Origin: Nautilus pompilius
Taxonomy: Eukaryota > Mollusca > Cephalopoda > Nautilida > Nautilidae
Reading direction: 5' to 3'
DNA length: 64,000 bases
Assembly: GCA_018389105.1 (NCBI GenBank)
Contig: JACATO010000317.1
Span: 4,769,501 to 4,833,500, forward strand
The position numbers and the translations under genes are program-made. This document shows positions 46,456-59,298 of the stretch, piece by piece. Positions within the stretch are counted from its first letter, which is position 1. The number at the start of each line of letters is the position of its first letter. A model generated the notes under the pieces. The model had not been told where the DNA came from. It made no database searches and saw only the letters and a program-made list of their open reading frames with translations.

Positions 46456-49400
46456 AATCAACACAACTGGATATATGTTTTCTTGCTATGAACTTTTAGA
46501 TAATTATATATTTGAAATGACAGCTGCATTCTTGTGTGGTAACTCTCTACCATTGGACATTTGATTTGAAGTGACCAACCAAAAATTGGTTAGAGTAAAA
46601 ATATTTTGCAGCATACAGAAAAGATTTCCATTTTTCAGAGAAATAAATTATTAGACTTTGGCTAAGTGTTGGTGTGCTTTGAGGTAAACATGGATAGTTT
46701 TTTTCAAATATTGAACTTAAGAGCATTTTAATATTTCACTATGTTGTTTTAAATATGCAATTTGACCTATAGATGAAACTCCCTTGTTATCTGTAGTTTC
46801 TACTTGATGTAGTAATGCTGAGTTTAAGTAAATAAAGGTATAAGCAGTATGACTTAGTAGTATAGGATAAAATATAATCAGTTTAAAATCTGGTTTCATC
46901 ATCTGCAATGTTAGAGTTGGTATTGAACTTGAACCTATGATTGTCTTTTCCACAACTCCATACTTGACTATGCCATTTTTGAGATACTCAGCTCTTCTAC
47001 CCATTCAACAGAAGTAATAAAATCTTAACAGATGAGGCAGATCTATTGTTTGACATGAACAAATTTTCCATTCTGCAGTAACCATGTTTCTAGAACTTGT
47101 GTTAGCTGAATGAACAAGTAGTGTTTTAAAGTTGTACATTACAGAAATGCATGCACACTCGCTGGATAATGATGTCTTTTAATAATTTCAGTATTTTATA
47201 GCATACCGGGCACAATGAGGATATATGTTGCTTAATCAGTTTTGATAAATGAAGCTGTATATTTTACAAGTCATTTGCAATTTTACTCTTTTGTTTTTCG
47301 TAATACATATATAAATTTTTTAATAATGACTTTAAGAAAAATTGAGAAATTCCAAGCAAAAAAAAATTTTTAAGCTATATTTTTGTTATTCCTTTAAAAC
47401 AACAAATGGATTATTATTAACACTTTCCATGCCATATAATTAATCTTAAAATACTGTCAGTACACTAATAGCATTTTTGTTTATTTTATTATGTGAAAAC
47501 TAACTATTGATATAGAAAAAAAAAATAAAGTACACACATTCCAAAATAAATTTTAGAATATAAATTTTAAAATTGCCTATTATTTAGCTACTTTAAGAGA
47601 TGCTAGGATCGTTGCATAATTTTTTTCCTTTTTTAAAAGTAGTTTGAAAAATGTAGACAGGATCTGTATCTCAGTATTTTCTAGGTTTTATCTATCTTTT
47701 TGAGTCTTTATTATGGAAACTATATCACTGTTGCTGGTGAAAATAACACCTGTTTATTGTATTGCAAGATATTAACCTAATATGGATCTAGTGCTACCCT
47801 GATGTAAACTGTAATCAAATTTATATTATTTATTAGAAAATAAAGACTGCATAGGCTGATGATTTAAAAACAAAACAAGAAGGATACCTTGGATATTGTA
47901 TGTACAGCAACAGCTATATTGATTTAACAATGATTTTGAAACTGGTATCCAATATTGATATTTTACCATGGACTTGCTGGAGATAAGCAAGAATTTTAAT
48001 TTTGTTTTTTTTTTCTTGCATTGCCAGTGTTTAAAGAAAAGAACCAAAAAAAAAAAAAAAAACGTTTGTGAGAATAAAAGGGACTAACTGAAATGAACAT
48101 GCTATTCATTAGTTTGAATTTTTTCTGTTTTAATATGAATTCAAAATTTTAATGGAGGACCTCCCCCCCCCCAACAGAAATAAAAATAAAAGAGTTTGTA
48201 AAATTCTGCCTTTTGTAAAAAAAACAGATGCCACTTCTTAAATGTATTTTCACATACAGCATTAAAAAATATAATATTAAAATATCTGTAGAGTTAAATG
48301 TAGTTGTTTTTTTTTTTAATTCTTCTTTTGTATATGGATGGATAGTTCTAACCAGAATTAACATATAGAATTTAGAATGTGTCTGATATTACAACAGTAA
48401 GAAAGACACATGCATTTAATTATGATTATATTGAAAAAGCGTTATTCTTGGAAGATGAGCAATATAATTAAAGTTTTTCTGTATAATAATTAAAAAAATT
48501 TTTTTAAAGTTGGTTTCACAGTCTGTTTCAGTCTTCATTTCTTTAAAACTAACCCTGCATCTGCTTGATTTTTTTATTTGCGTTATAATTGTATAACTCT
48601 TTTGCTTTACAAAGCAGAGGTGATGTCAGCATTGGACTGTTTTTGGCAACCATGACAAAACTTGAGCAGATTATAGACAGAAAGAACACTACTTGTGATC
48701 TGGTGACCAAACCAAAGTAAACAGAATTTGGTTACACTGCCAAGATATAAGATTTTGAGTAAGTTCTTCGAAAATGAGCTTTATAAAACAATTACCATAA
48801 GAAATGTAGTCAGATTTGCACTATAGCACTGATGAATAACATCATTAATGTTTTGTGGAAATACTGAATGACAAGTGTACTAGGGATTGGTATGGTTTAC
48901 AGTGCCACAGCGCCCGCCACCTTTAGTGATACAGCTCATCTCAGCAGCCTGTAATTGTAAACAATGAGTGGCAAGAATTGTGTATGTAAAGTAAAGGCTG
49001 ATTTTTATTTGTTATCAGCTGTAAATTTTAGAAAATCATTTCATTCACAAATGCAATGACTGGTGAGATTATTTAGGAAAACACACACAAGTGACTGCCA
49101 CAAACCATACATAGTTCTTAAACTTATTTTCTTTTTTTTGGCTATAGCTGAATGGGATGTGCACTTTATTTTAAAGATGTAATTATTAGGATCTGAGGGA
49201 AAACACTGCACAAGATTGACATTTCTTCTAATCATGACTTGGCTGATTGATTTGATGAAATTTTATAACTATTATTAGTTGTAACAATATTAATAAAAAA
49301 TAAAGTTTGTTCAAAAATGTAGTCTGTGTGGCCTGTCAACTGAAGTAATGTGGAGATTTAATAGTCCATCTTATATGTTCGGGAAGACTGACAGTAACAG

Positions 49401-50570
49401 ATAAGGAGTCCAGTAAATGTGCAATGAACACAAGCTACTCTGTACAATCTCATTGTCACATGAGTAATCCCAATTTAATTGGTCAGATCAATGAAGTGAA
49501 AATGTATTGAACAATGAATAGCAGTGCAAAGATAGTGGGCACAAAAGGGTTAATGGAAAGTATAGTTCAGTAAGCAATCTTGAGACTAAGTCATCCAGCT
49601 TGGAAGACTCATTGATTTTATCTAGTAGTGTGCATTGTTAGTGGTGATGTAATATTGCAAATGACCATTGTTCAATAGCTTTCATGTGCCTGTGACTTAA
49701 CTACAAGAATGCAATTACCAAAAGAATGTATTCTGTCAACAAAGATGACCCTTTTGACGTGCTCTTTAAATTTGTGAGGATCTTGGTGAATATTCAATGA
49801 GTGCAGTCCTTTATTCTTTTCAGTATTATTACTGATGTGTTAGATTTAACAGGCACTTATAAATTAGACTGTTTTCCCTGTTTTAGACAGCAGATCTGAA
49901 TGATGAGGAACCAACATTAACTTTGTGCATGACCCCAAAAAACGAGATCCACAGACTGCTCATGTGATACCCCACACACACACACCTACTTAGGCTAGGA
50001 ACAATTCAGGCTGGGTGGCTGTCCCTTACTCTGCTTATATACAGTACACACTTTGGTCCTTGGACCCAGCTGATGTCACCAAAGACTTGTGGGCTGCAAA
50101 TATTTAGTGGTTAATGTCATGATTGGATGGCTTTTGTAAATGGACCAGTGCACTATTTTGTCCTTTGTTCGGAAAGCAGACTGTGAAAACTTGCTATTGC
50201 TAATTTGAAAAAAAGTGTGATACTGTATTGCACTTAACAATTTAATATTTTTTTTTAAATTTTAGCTTTATTCATGCTTTTTATTACTACTGCTTGATTT
50301 ATATTAATAATTTTATACTATTTAATTAATTTATTTATCCCCCCTCCCTCTGTTTTTCCAAGAATTCTAATTTGGAAATAAGTACTCTGCTGATTGCTGT
50401 CATTCGAAGAGAAAGACAGATTTTTGTATTTGAAGAATGAAGAGATGAACTGCACTGTCTGGCCTTAGTCCAGTAAACGAAGCAGCAAACGTTGCACGAT
50501 TTAAGTTTACTTAAAATACAAATGAACAACTTCCTCTGTCAGTTCAGTCCACGTATTGAGTCCCTACTGT
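46456..50570. other. MICOS10 3' UTR and intergenic DNA
   Basis: The first AATAAA after the probable MICOS10 stop is at 46642-46647. The rest is AT-rich with A and T tracts, several further AATAAA strings and a CA repeat at 49973-49985. No exon or element recognised. Confidence 0.45.
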
Positions 50571-51206
50571 ACCAGAGAGTTCAAGTCGCCATTGTAGTCC
50601 CCTCCCACCCACCTACATCCCTTGGTTTCCAGTTACGGTCAACTTTCACATATACATAGACAGCCCCGCTGCTGTTGAGGTTGGGGCTGGGGATAGTAGT
50701 GAAATAAATCGAAGAACGAGCTGCTGTTCTAAACAGTGAAGCCCAGAGCCCGGAGATCTAATCACAGCCAGCCAGTCTTGTGTTCACGGGCAGACGGAGG
50801 GCGCACCATCACAGAATGAAATCTTTTTAGGGGACGGGCGGTCAGAGGGAGATTATATTTATAGCTATATATATATATATAGGGGGTGATTCGCTCCGGT
50901 GTGTGTCGTCGGTTGGCCTGATCTGACCCCCCCTTATAATGTAGTATTGGATTACACCAACCTCCCCTGGCGCTCACTACAGCTGGTTCGTTCGAGCTCT
51001 CAGCTCTCTGGGAAAGTTCCTCCCTGTGACGTACGTGCTTTCTCGCGTTACTATTTCCGCGCAGTTATAAAGTTCAATGTACCAACAACAGCAGCCTTGC
51101 CTGGAGCAACGAGCGGGCGAGCTGATGCTATTATTCAGCTGACAGGAAGGAGCCGAGTCGCTCGCTCTGTGGAAATCCAGCAAGGTACTCGCATGACGTA
51201 AACCCG
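50571..51206 (+). promoter_or_regulatory. Probable promoter and 5' leader of the PI-PLC gene
   Basis: GC and CpG content rise sharply from about 50.6 kb. A (TA)n run lies at 50865-50880. An in-frame stop at 51123 precedes the start codon at 51207, with no other in-frame ATG between them. The 100-codon plus-strand frame at 50899-51201 has no family resemblance. Confidence 0.4.
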
Positions 51207-52742
51207 ATGTTCTTAAACCCGCTGATGATTTCTCTGCAATGCTTGCTCGTTTTTTCGGTTCACATTTCCAGCAGAAGCAACTGGCGCCCGCCGACTATGC
51301 CCAGCGTACTTTCGGGCACGTGTTCTCAGACGATGAACCGCTACCGGGAGTCACTGAGGCGTGGAGCTCGCGACACCTGCACGTCTTTACAGCTGTCGGA
51401 TGCGGGGAGGTTGCGCACCTTGACGGGTTTGGACTTCCACCGCCAGCGCACCAACGCCACCTGTCTGCGGCGATGGATGACGCTGCTGGGAGACAAGATA
51501 GGACTGCTAAGGCTCGGAGAGTTGATGATTCCGGGAACGCATAACAGCGCATCGTTCTCTATTTCACCGGCAGGAACTTTGATAGAGACGTCGCCGGTAT
51601 TTAAGTTGGCTCTGTCTCTCGGCTTCAGCAAATATTTCTGCGCCTGGGCTCGAAATCACGGCCGAGGACTGCGAGATCAACTTGAAGCTGGCTTCCGGTT
51701 TCTGGACCTACGGATAGCGTCTGTCCCGAGCGGGCACTTCCGCTGGTGGCATGGTATGACGGGAGATCTAATAAAGAACGGAATTGAAGATGTCGCCAGT
51801 TTTGCTGAGGAGAATCCGCAGGAGGTCATAATTCTTGACATCTCGCATCTGAACTCGCCGGGAAAAGGTTGTAGTACAAAAAACCCCATGTCGTTGCCAG
51901 CCAAGTTTGAGCTCGGACGATACCTGTTGTCCGTTCTTGAACCGTATCTTGTGTCCACAGTTAACAGGACACACAACCCGACAGTGCGCAGTATTTTGTC
52001 CAGCGGTCGTAACGTCATAGCCCTGGTGACCGACGACGAAGGGTTCGTGAAGCTGTTCCCAGAGTATTTCTGGAGCGATGTCAACAGAACGACCACGGTC
52101 CACACATTTAACAGAAAATCGAACCCACGAAGTATGTTTCACGACCGGTGTGAAATCGTGGAAGGCTTTCAGGAGGTATTCCCAGACAAAATGACGGTCA
52201 CATCGGCTTTTGTCACGCACAGCGCGTTTAATGTAGCCGGAGGAATTCTCAGAAATGACAAGACGCAGTGGGTTTTTTCGTCGTGCTTTCTTCTTTTCTT
52301 CTTACAGTTGTACAAATCGGAGAAGGCCGGCAGGTTCTCCAAGTGGAATTCCTTTCTGGCCTGCCGTCGAAGACACAAATCCAGAGCTGCTTTCCGCCTT
52401 TTCTACATCATCACCGCTGTAGCTTCTTCCCTCATTCTTGGGTGCCTGGCCCACTTTGGAATTCTCGGCGTCTTGGGGTTTGAGGCGAAGGCGCAAAGTC
52501 TGCTTGAGATGGCGCGTATCGCAAACCTGTGCGGCACGAGTCCATTCGACGCTAAGATTGAATCCAGTGGGATCAACGACATGATCCAGTTTTGGTCAGA
52601 CCGCTATAAACTCAACGTCGTTCTGATTGACGATTTCCAGTCCAGCTTGGTCGTGGCGACGGCCATTCTGGAAAATATACGACGATCGGAACACTACAAT
52701 AAAAACTCTACTGGGGCTCAGTTTTCTACTTTTAACACCTGA
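51207..52742 (+). CDS. PI-PLC X-domain-containing protein, single exon
   Basis: 511 residues without introns. PLC X-domain enzymes cleave phosphatidylinositol lipids or GPI-type links with a pair of histidines. Here LMIPGTHNSASFSI carries the first (His112) and FRWWHGMTGDLI the second (His182), with FRFLDLRIAS (Asp167, Arg169) between them and VIILDISHLNS after. The C-terminal part LNVVLIDDFQSS resembles the NIVIVDF block of PLCXD proteins. The N-terminus (MISLQCLLVFSVHI) is hydrophobic like a signal peptide or anchor, and four N-glycosylation sequons (Asn83, 253, 293, 500) fit a secretory location. Odd: residues about 355-425 hold two hydrophobic segments (WVFSSCFLLFFLQLY; LFYIITAVASSLILG onward) joined by a basic loop, splitting the X domain. 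The start is the only in-frame ATG after the stop at 51123. Resembles PLCXD1-3 but I cannot assign an orthologue. Confidence 0.85.
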   Translation: MFLNPLMISLQCLLVFSVHISSRSNWRPPTMPSVLSGTCSQTMNRYRESLRRGARDTCTSLQLSDAGRLRTLTGLDFHRQRTNATCLRRWMTLLGDKIGLLRLGELMIPGTHNSASFSISPAGTLIETSPVFKLALSLGFSKYFCAWARNHGRGLRDQLEAGFRFLDLRIASVPSGHFRWWHGMTGDLIKNGIEDVASFAEENPQEVIILDISHLNSPGKGCSTKNPMSLPAKFELGRYLLSVLEPYLVSTVNRTHNPTVRSILSSGRNVIALVTDDEGFVKLFPEYFWSDVNRTTTVHTFNRKSNPRSMFHDRCEIVEGFQEVFPDKMTVTSAFVTHSAFNVAGGILRNDKTQWVFSSCFLLFFLQLYKSEKAGRFSKWNSFLACRRRHKSRAAFRLFYIITAVASSLILGCLAHFGILGVLGFEAKAQSLLEMARIANLCGTSPFDAKIESSGINDMIQFWSDRYKLNVVLIDDFQSSLVVATAILENIRRSEHYNKNSTGAQFSTFNT

Positions 52743-53035
52743 AATGAAAGCATCAGAATTAGACAGAGAATTTAATGTGCACATTTTTATATATTTTTGT
52801 GCTGACTGTGTACACATTTCATGGCAACATGGAAACTGTTCAAAGTAGGATTCACTGTGGAAAGTAAATATTTATTACAACTCGAATGAAAACGTATTAG
52901 GCAAATAACGCCACCAATGCTGTTTAAAGAGTTGGTGTCAGAATTTGCCTACACCTATTAAACTGTATTGGCATTTTGGCTGAAAAAATTTCTGTTTTAG
53001 TGAATCCCATAAGAAAACCTTTCATTTGCACCATG
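52743..53035. other. 3' region of the PI-PLC gene
   Basis: AT-richer than the coding region; no canonical AATAAA stands out immediately after the stop. No poly-A tract typical of a retrocopy follows. Confidence 0.4.
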
Positions 53036-53039
53036 GGTA

Positions 53040-53745
53040 GAGTGGAAACTTTGTGCTATGAACAGGGGAGTGGAAACCGAATCTCGGAGATCGGCTGTAA
53101 ATATGGCAGAACGTGCAGGTCGTCACGGAAACCATCAGACGTTATCTTCACATAGCTCGATACAGTCGAAGAGCGGCCAGACGCAGACGTCTTTGCCAAC
53201 ACAATGTCATTCTTTCACTGCTTTGTGCAACGCTGGCACTACCAGGCTGCCCTGTCTTTTGGGAGGTACATTCTTACGATGAGTTGAGGCCTTTGGGATT
53301 TTCAGACAGTGGCCGCGTATTAGCGTGAGACCGATCAGGACGCGAGTTTTCATTAAATCATCTGAAAGCCACGACAAAATATAGTATTCTGTCCGTCATA
53401 GTGTCGGGTGCAATTTTGGCCACCCATAGGTCGCGGTTAGTAGTCTGGCTAGGTAGGAGCAGTAACTCCTGCCCGATACATCAACATTCTCTGGGGGAAA
53501 GGCCGTCTATCCGAACGGTCATTTGGCCAACGAAGACAGGAATTTTGTGTACGACAATTCCCCGTCTCTCACCGCCCGTGCAACGCAAAGATGGAGAGAG
53601 AATCATCAAAGCATTTCAATTCTGAAAGGACCTAGCCAACCCCTGGACACAAATCCTACTGGGGATGTGGTGGGGTGGCGGGGGGACTATCCTCAGTTGA
53701 TGGACGCGGTGTTTCAGTTAACTTACTGCTTAGGACTTCTCTGAT
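53040..53745 (+). pseudogene. Tc1-like transposase remnant
   Basis: The plus strand in broken frames reads SGAILATHRSRLVV (near 53404), similar to the WGGIS..HRSPLVV block of Tc1 transposases, then RYINIL, then NFVYDNSPSLTARAT (near 53540), corresponding to the FVYQHDNSPSHTARAT block with the second catalytic Asp. Further decayed text follows. No terminal repeats found; limits are approximate. Confidence 0.7.
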
Positions 53746-56700
53746 ATAAACCACGTGCTGTGATTCGGCGGCAAATGTCGTTGACCAGAACTGTTGGTCA
53801 GGTCAGCCCGCTTGCTTAAGGTAATAATGAGCTATACTGCGACAATTAAACAGGTGCGCTGTCAAACTTGGTGTTTACTTACTTATATCAGGTATCTGTA
53901 GTCGTCTTCTCATGTAAACTCAATTAATCGGAACAGGTAAGTTGAGTGAACTTGATCTCTCGCAATCACATTTTAAATTCTAGGACCAACAGTATAGTTA
54001 ATTGTAACGTAAGGAAACCGCTACCGAAAAGGTTTCATTCTGTAGCATCACCATCTTAGATCATTGTGGAAGGGTGGAGGGAAGGACAGTTCGACTTCAT
54101 TCTCCAGCTCTGCTCAGCGGGTAGCGTGTTTCTGACTGATCGATAGACTAATTGCCAGTAGGTGAATCTGAAAATGGTTTTTAGTGATATTTCCGATGTA
54201 CTTATACGCTAAAAGATAAATTAGGATTTATTCTAATATTTACTTTAGTTCACATTTTTCGTTAGGATTAATTAATATTTATTGAAGATTGCAAATGAAA
54301 AGATAACTAATTCCTAACATATTTTCAGTAAAGATCGTCAATATTAACACCTGCACTTTCAGGTGAATGGACATGAGTTCAATCGTATTCAGCGCTTTTC
54401 TGTTGTCATGGCAACGCTTAACAACTATTAACTCAATTTTTCTCAACGACTTAGTAATTAACCAGTAATTTCCTGGGTCATTATACGTTGTTGTGATTAG
54501 TTTCCTTTTGACGATATTTACAATAACCTAATCGAGTTACTCTGTTAACCAAGCCGGATATGATTTATGAGCTACCGCCGCAAAAGGGGACCTGCGATCA
54601 GATTCTCACTACTGTCGTTTTCATTTAAGAATCAAATTAACAAGTCACGTGTAGTATATATGTACGACGGCTGCAGTTAACACACTAAAAAAACATGCCA
54701 ATGCTTTTGCACACTACCTAACTGCCATCTGTCGGGGGAAAAAAGTTCGGTCTTTCGCATACTGAGGTAGTAAACATCCATTTGATGACGTAAGGATGCG
54801 GTCTAGTTGTTCAACTGTGGTAAAATTTTCTGTTTTCTAAGGAGATTTTAGTCTTTAAATGAGTGGAATTAAATTTGATTTAACTCGAGGTTTGGGTAAA
54901 TATAATTGAACATTAACAAGCGAAGCATATTTTTAAGCTCTAAAAGAAGTATCTTTATTAAATTCATCAAATGTTTATTGTTACATTTAAGCAAACATAA
55001 TTTAAACTTGATAATATTGGTTTTGTTGAAAACAAACATGTTTAAACATTAAATATTCGCCTGCTTTAAAGTAAATTTATTCATCAAAGGAAACTTTAAT
55101 CTAAAACAAATTACTTTTATACGATAAAACTATATTTAAGTAAACTAACAACATTTTAAATTTATGTGCGGTCAGTTGAATTTGTCAGTCTAGGAAACAG
55201 TAAACTTCTGGACGTCATTTTTTTAAAAAAATTCTATACATAAATTTGAAATGTGAGTATTATTAAATAAAAATTAATATGCATGATTTTAAATCAATCT
55301 CAATTTTCGTGCAGCGTGTCTTTAGGATGAGAATTACGGAATCTCTGTTTACTGGGATGTGAAAACTGCTCTTCTATTTATCAGAACTGGCGTTCCATCT
55401 ATAAGTATTTAGTTTAAAGATTTTTTTCATCTGCATCTTTATAACACCTTTGTTTACCTGAGAGATACGGCCAATTTCCCGTCGTCTGTCGGTATTATGC
55501 CTGAAGTAATTCTTTCTGAATGGGAATAATGGAGTTACTGTTCTCTACTAACGTACTGGACGTCCGTCCTGCCACTCGCACTGCACGCAGATAACAGTTT
55601 TTGGTCTGTTTATCTGTGACCGAGAACGTCCGCAGCTATGGTAGAGCCGTATAATTCTGTCTCCTTGACCCACCACGGAGCGCTTCGAGGGCCCGCTCAG
55701 TTTGGATCTGGATAAAATCCAGACAAATCTGGTGGCGGATCCACTTCCAGCTGGTGTTCTGCTCGCCGGTCATTCCCTCCGACAAGGTGTATCACGAGCA
55801 GCTGTCGTCGTGTTTCGAGGAGGTCCGCGCATTAACCACAAGTCCGACCTGATGTATTCCAAGCGGGCGTCGAGTCGGAAGAAAACGAAGAATATTAGCG
55901 AACCAAAGTTATTTGACTAAGTTCCTTGTGTTTCGGGTGACTAATTAGCTCGTTGCTTAAATCATATAATATTTACAACTTAATAAATGGAACATAATGG
56001 ACCCTCTTTATAATACCAGGAAAGTTTCAGTCGGTAATCCAGCCAGCCGACTGCCAACTATTTTCTTATTAGTCCTTTGATCAAACGTTTTTCTTCAGAA
56101 ATTAATCGCAGTTACCTGGATTTCTGTGGCAGCCGTGTATGTTTGGTCACTAAAATTCCTATTGATTAATCTCGCCGAATTTTCATGGCAACAATATGAT
56201 TCCGTGTATTCTTCCAAAATTAATCAGATGGATCTACGAAAGAAGTCCTCTTGTTCTTAGAACACATTCCGAGAACGCTTCATAACAGTAACTTCGATGA
56301 TTACATTCTCTTCACTGCTGTACTTGGCAAAGACCCTTTAGATACTGAATAAGACTGCAGATTCTCTAAACTAGAAAATAAGGTAACTACATTTTACTGG
56401 GACAAAAGTCCTGAGGCAATAGTTAACAGCGGCTTTATTAAATGAAGCGCCCGAACTGAGTTATGGTCCCTGATTACTGCGCACCAGGCAGAATTAGCAT
56501 CTTTCTTTTTAGCTTAAGACGAGGGGGAGATAACTTTAATCAGTTTTCGGATCTTAATCGTTTCGCTTAAACTTCGGCAGATTTACTTTAACATCGTATG
56601 CTGGCTGACAGGTTTATCTGAAACAGACTGGAACACTGGAGTTCAAACTAAATGATACGGATTTTAAAATGTTATATATAAGTTTTCTTCGAAAAACTCG

Positions 56701-58267
56701 AAAAGGTTTTGATTTACATCAAACAGATATAGATAAAAGTTCTTCGGCCTGCTCTTTCAGTGGATTAGAGGGGAAGCCAACTGTGGCAATGGAAATTAAA
56801 AACGTCAAAGTTAAGCAAAACATGGCGGCTGTCTGGCTCCGGTCCACGTGTAGGAGGAAACCTTATTTCTCGCAGAGACTCGGATATTATCTTTTTACTT
56901 AGGTTGATTGGTCAGACGGGATCAGTCTGCGCGCGGGATTGTCAGCTGGTTACTCTATGGCGGCGTCTTTGGTGCCGTTCCTGGAAACATGAACACGAGC
57001 TAATCGCTCCTCGCATCATCACTGAATCACCTCAGTAGCGGTCATGTTCGCATCTTGAAACCTCTCCCCTGGTCTTCTCCACGCGCTGAACTCTTCCGTG
57101 AGATGTACAGAGGTCCACTCCACATGTCCTACAGGCCAGTCATGCCGCGTCCTGTGTGACTCATGCTTTGTGTTATACACAGAGCTAAATAAATATCTCT
57201 TGACTGCATATTATTAGCCCGAAACCGATTGCGGGGAGTTTGTGATGAAAGATTGACACATTTCATTTCGAAGGTCAGTTTTCAACTAACTTCCGGTCCC
57301 GAAACGGCTTCTCCTCGCCTGCCAGACCAAAACACGACCCTGCTGTCGTTCTGTTGACTCGGATAGGCCCCTACTATATTTTTTTCAGAAGCATTACCAA
57401 AAGTCTGTTGCCGAGTACAACGCTCTGGTTTATGCTAGACTCTCATATGCTACATGACGTTTAGTTGCTCCAGTATCCGAAATCGCGATACTTCTGGCTG
57501 TTAAACCCCGTCCGTCTCTGTCGTCGTCGTCGTCGTCCCATTCTGTATCAACTAGGATTTTCACACGACTAATTTGACGATAAAGCGCATTCTAAATGCC
57601 AAAAAGGGACATGCAGCGCATTGACATTTATGTGAAAGTCGGGGGCTTGTACTCGCGTGCATCTCAACCTTACCTTTGACGCAGTAGAGAAGATGGTACC
57701 AGAGAGAAGGATTAGGGGCCAAAATCAAACTGCTGTGTGGTATTTGATGTCATTTTTTACGGTGTGTTGTTAATCATTTGAACGTGAGCAAATTTTTAGT
57801 AGTCTATAATCATGTAATTTGGGCTGTGAGAAAATCTTAGTAGAAACATTACTTAACTTTAATATAGATAATTCTAAAAAAAAAATGCTTGTTTAGTTCT
57901 GAAGAATTCTGTTATCCTTGAGTACATCTTCAGTAACTTTAGCAGCAGCGGATTGCTCAATCAGACACACGAGCGGCAGGTTTGACCAGCTGAGTAGTTG
58001 TAATTCTTCTTTCTCTGGTTTTCGTTTTAATTTTTGCTATGTTTCTGTACATATCTTGAGGAAAACAAAAATAAATACGCAAACTAAATCTCCCACAAAT
58101 ATAGAAGTATTTTCGTCTGTTCTGATGCCGTTCGGAGATTCCAGTTGCTTACTTTGAGAATGAATTATTCCATTATTCCGATATATATAAGAGGAGAGAG
58201 ATTTCTGGAAAGGAACGTTCTTCCTCTTCTTTTTACCGTGTAACGCGAAAAAAAAAAATTATTCTTA

Positions 58268-58281
58268 CCGCCAGATGGCGC
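58268..58281 (+). promoter_or_regulatory. CTCF-like site
   Basis: CCGCCAGATGGCGC matches the animal CTCF consensus CCASYAGRKGGCRS at 13 of 14 positions, including the AGATGGCGC core used in insects. Occupancy cannot be judged from sequence. Confidence 0.4.
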
Positions 58282-59226
58282 TGCATAGTGTCGGCGTCTC
58301 TATTAACATGGATGAACAACACCAAAATGATGCGCACGTCGATGCTGCCAGAAACCGAAACAAACCTGAACTGATTACCACATCAACGGTGACCCTCAGT
58401 GTCAGTGATCAGTAGATGTGAACCTTGCGGGAAGACATTTGCACAAGATGTCAGTTGGAAAACGTGTGCTGGAGCAGTCGTAGGAATAAAACTTTACATT
58501 CTGATCACTGTCGGACTTACTCGCCTAAGAAGTTAATGCTATAGAAAGATTTTTCCAAACGTGGTCCTTTACTGAAATTAGTCGTCTTTTTGAAAGTAGA
58601 CACAATGTGATCAGTGGAAGGTCATTTACTACGCCTCCTTAAGCATGATGGCTGGTAGGCGACAATTTTAGTTTACACGAACGGAAAGATTTTATTAGTT
58701 ATGCGACTGAAAACAACGAGGAGCCTATTTTCGAAAAGTTCGATTTACAATTGATCTGAACAACATCGTTGTGTTTTTAGTGTTCAAAGATCGATTTAAT
58801 GCTAAGCTAGGGATTTTTAGTAACTGATTATAGAACTGCTGATATTTCATCGTAAATTTGGTCCACTAATCACTCCAAAGTGGGAAATCGCTCTTTCGTC
58901 TAAGTTTTTGTCCGATGTGAAATTCTCCATCTGAATGGAACCTTGTTGAAAATTGCAAAAAAAATAATCTGTTAAATTTGTAAAGATAAAATAAACGAGA
59001 AATCTTTCAGTCAGGATGTGAGTAACGCCATTTGTCGCTCTTGCTTCCCATGAGTTAGTTCATTCTGTAAGACCGTGAAGGTCGGCTGATAGTTAGTTAC
59101 CCGGATCTCGCGCTCGGATCCTTTAAAGTGCATTAGCATTTTTACGTTTTTCCTTCGTCATTTTCCTTGCACCTTGTTCGTTTGTATTCAGACAGGGCAG
59201 CAACAGGACGGATAGTTAGAATTCTC

Positions 59227-59252
59227 GAGAGAGAGAGAGAAATATATATATA
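59227..59252. repeat. (GA)n then (AT)n microsatellite
   Basis: Seven GA units directly followed by a short AT run. Confidence 0.8.
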
Positions 59253-59290
59253 AGGAAATGGCGAACACGAAAGTGAAATTACCTGTGGCG

Positions 59291-59298
59291 TGACGTCA
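59291..59298. promoter_or_regulatory. CRE palindrome TGACGTCA
   Basis: Perfect CREB/ATF palindrome in GTGACGTCACG context. No start codon or gene is recognised next to it, so its role is open. Confidence 0.3.

Noticed and set aside
50899..51201. 100-codon plus-strand frame just before the PI-PLC start
   Set aside because: Different frame from the PI-PLC gene, no resemblance to a signal or known domain; treated as leader DNA.
55702..55920. 72-codon frame in GC-richer DNA (MDLDKIQTNLVADPLP)
   Set aside because: No recognisable domain, no splice partner found. Could be reconsidered if transcripts map here.
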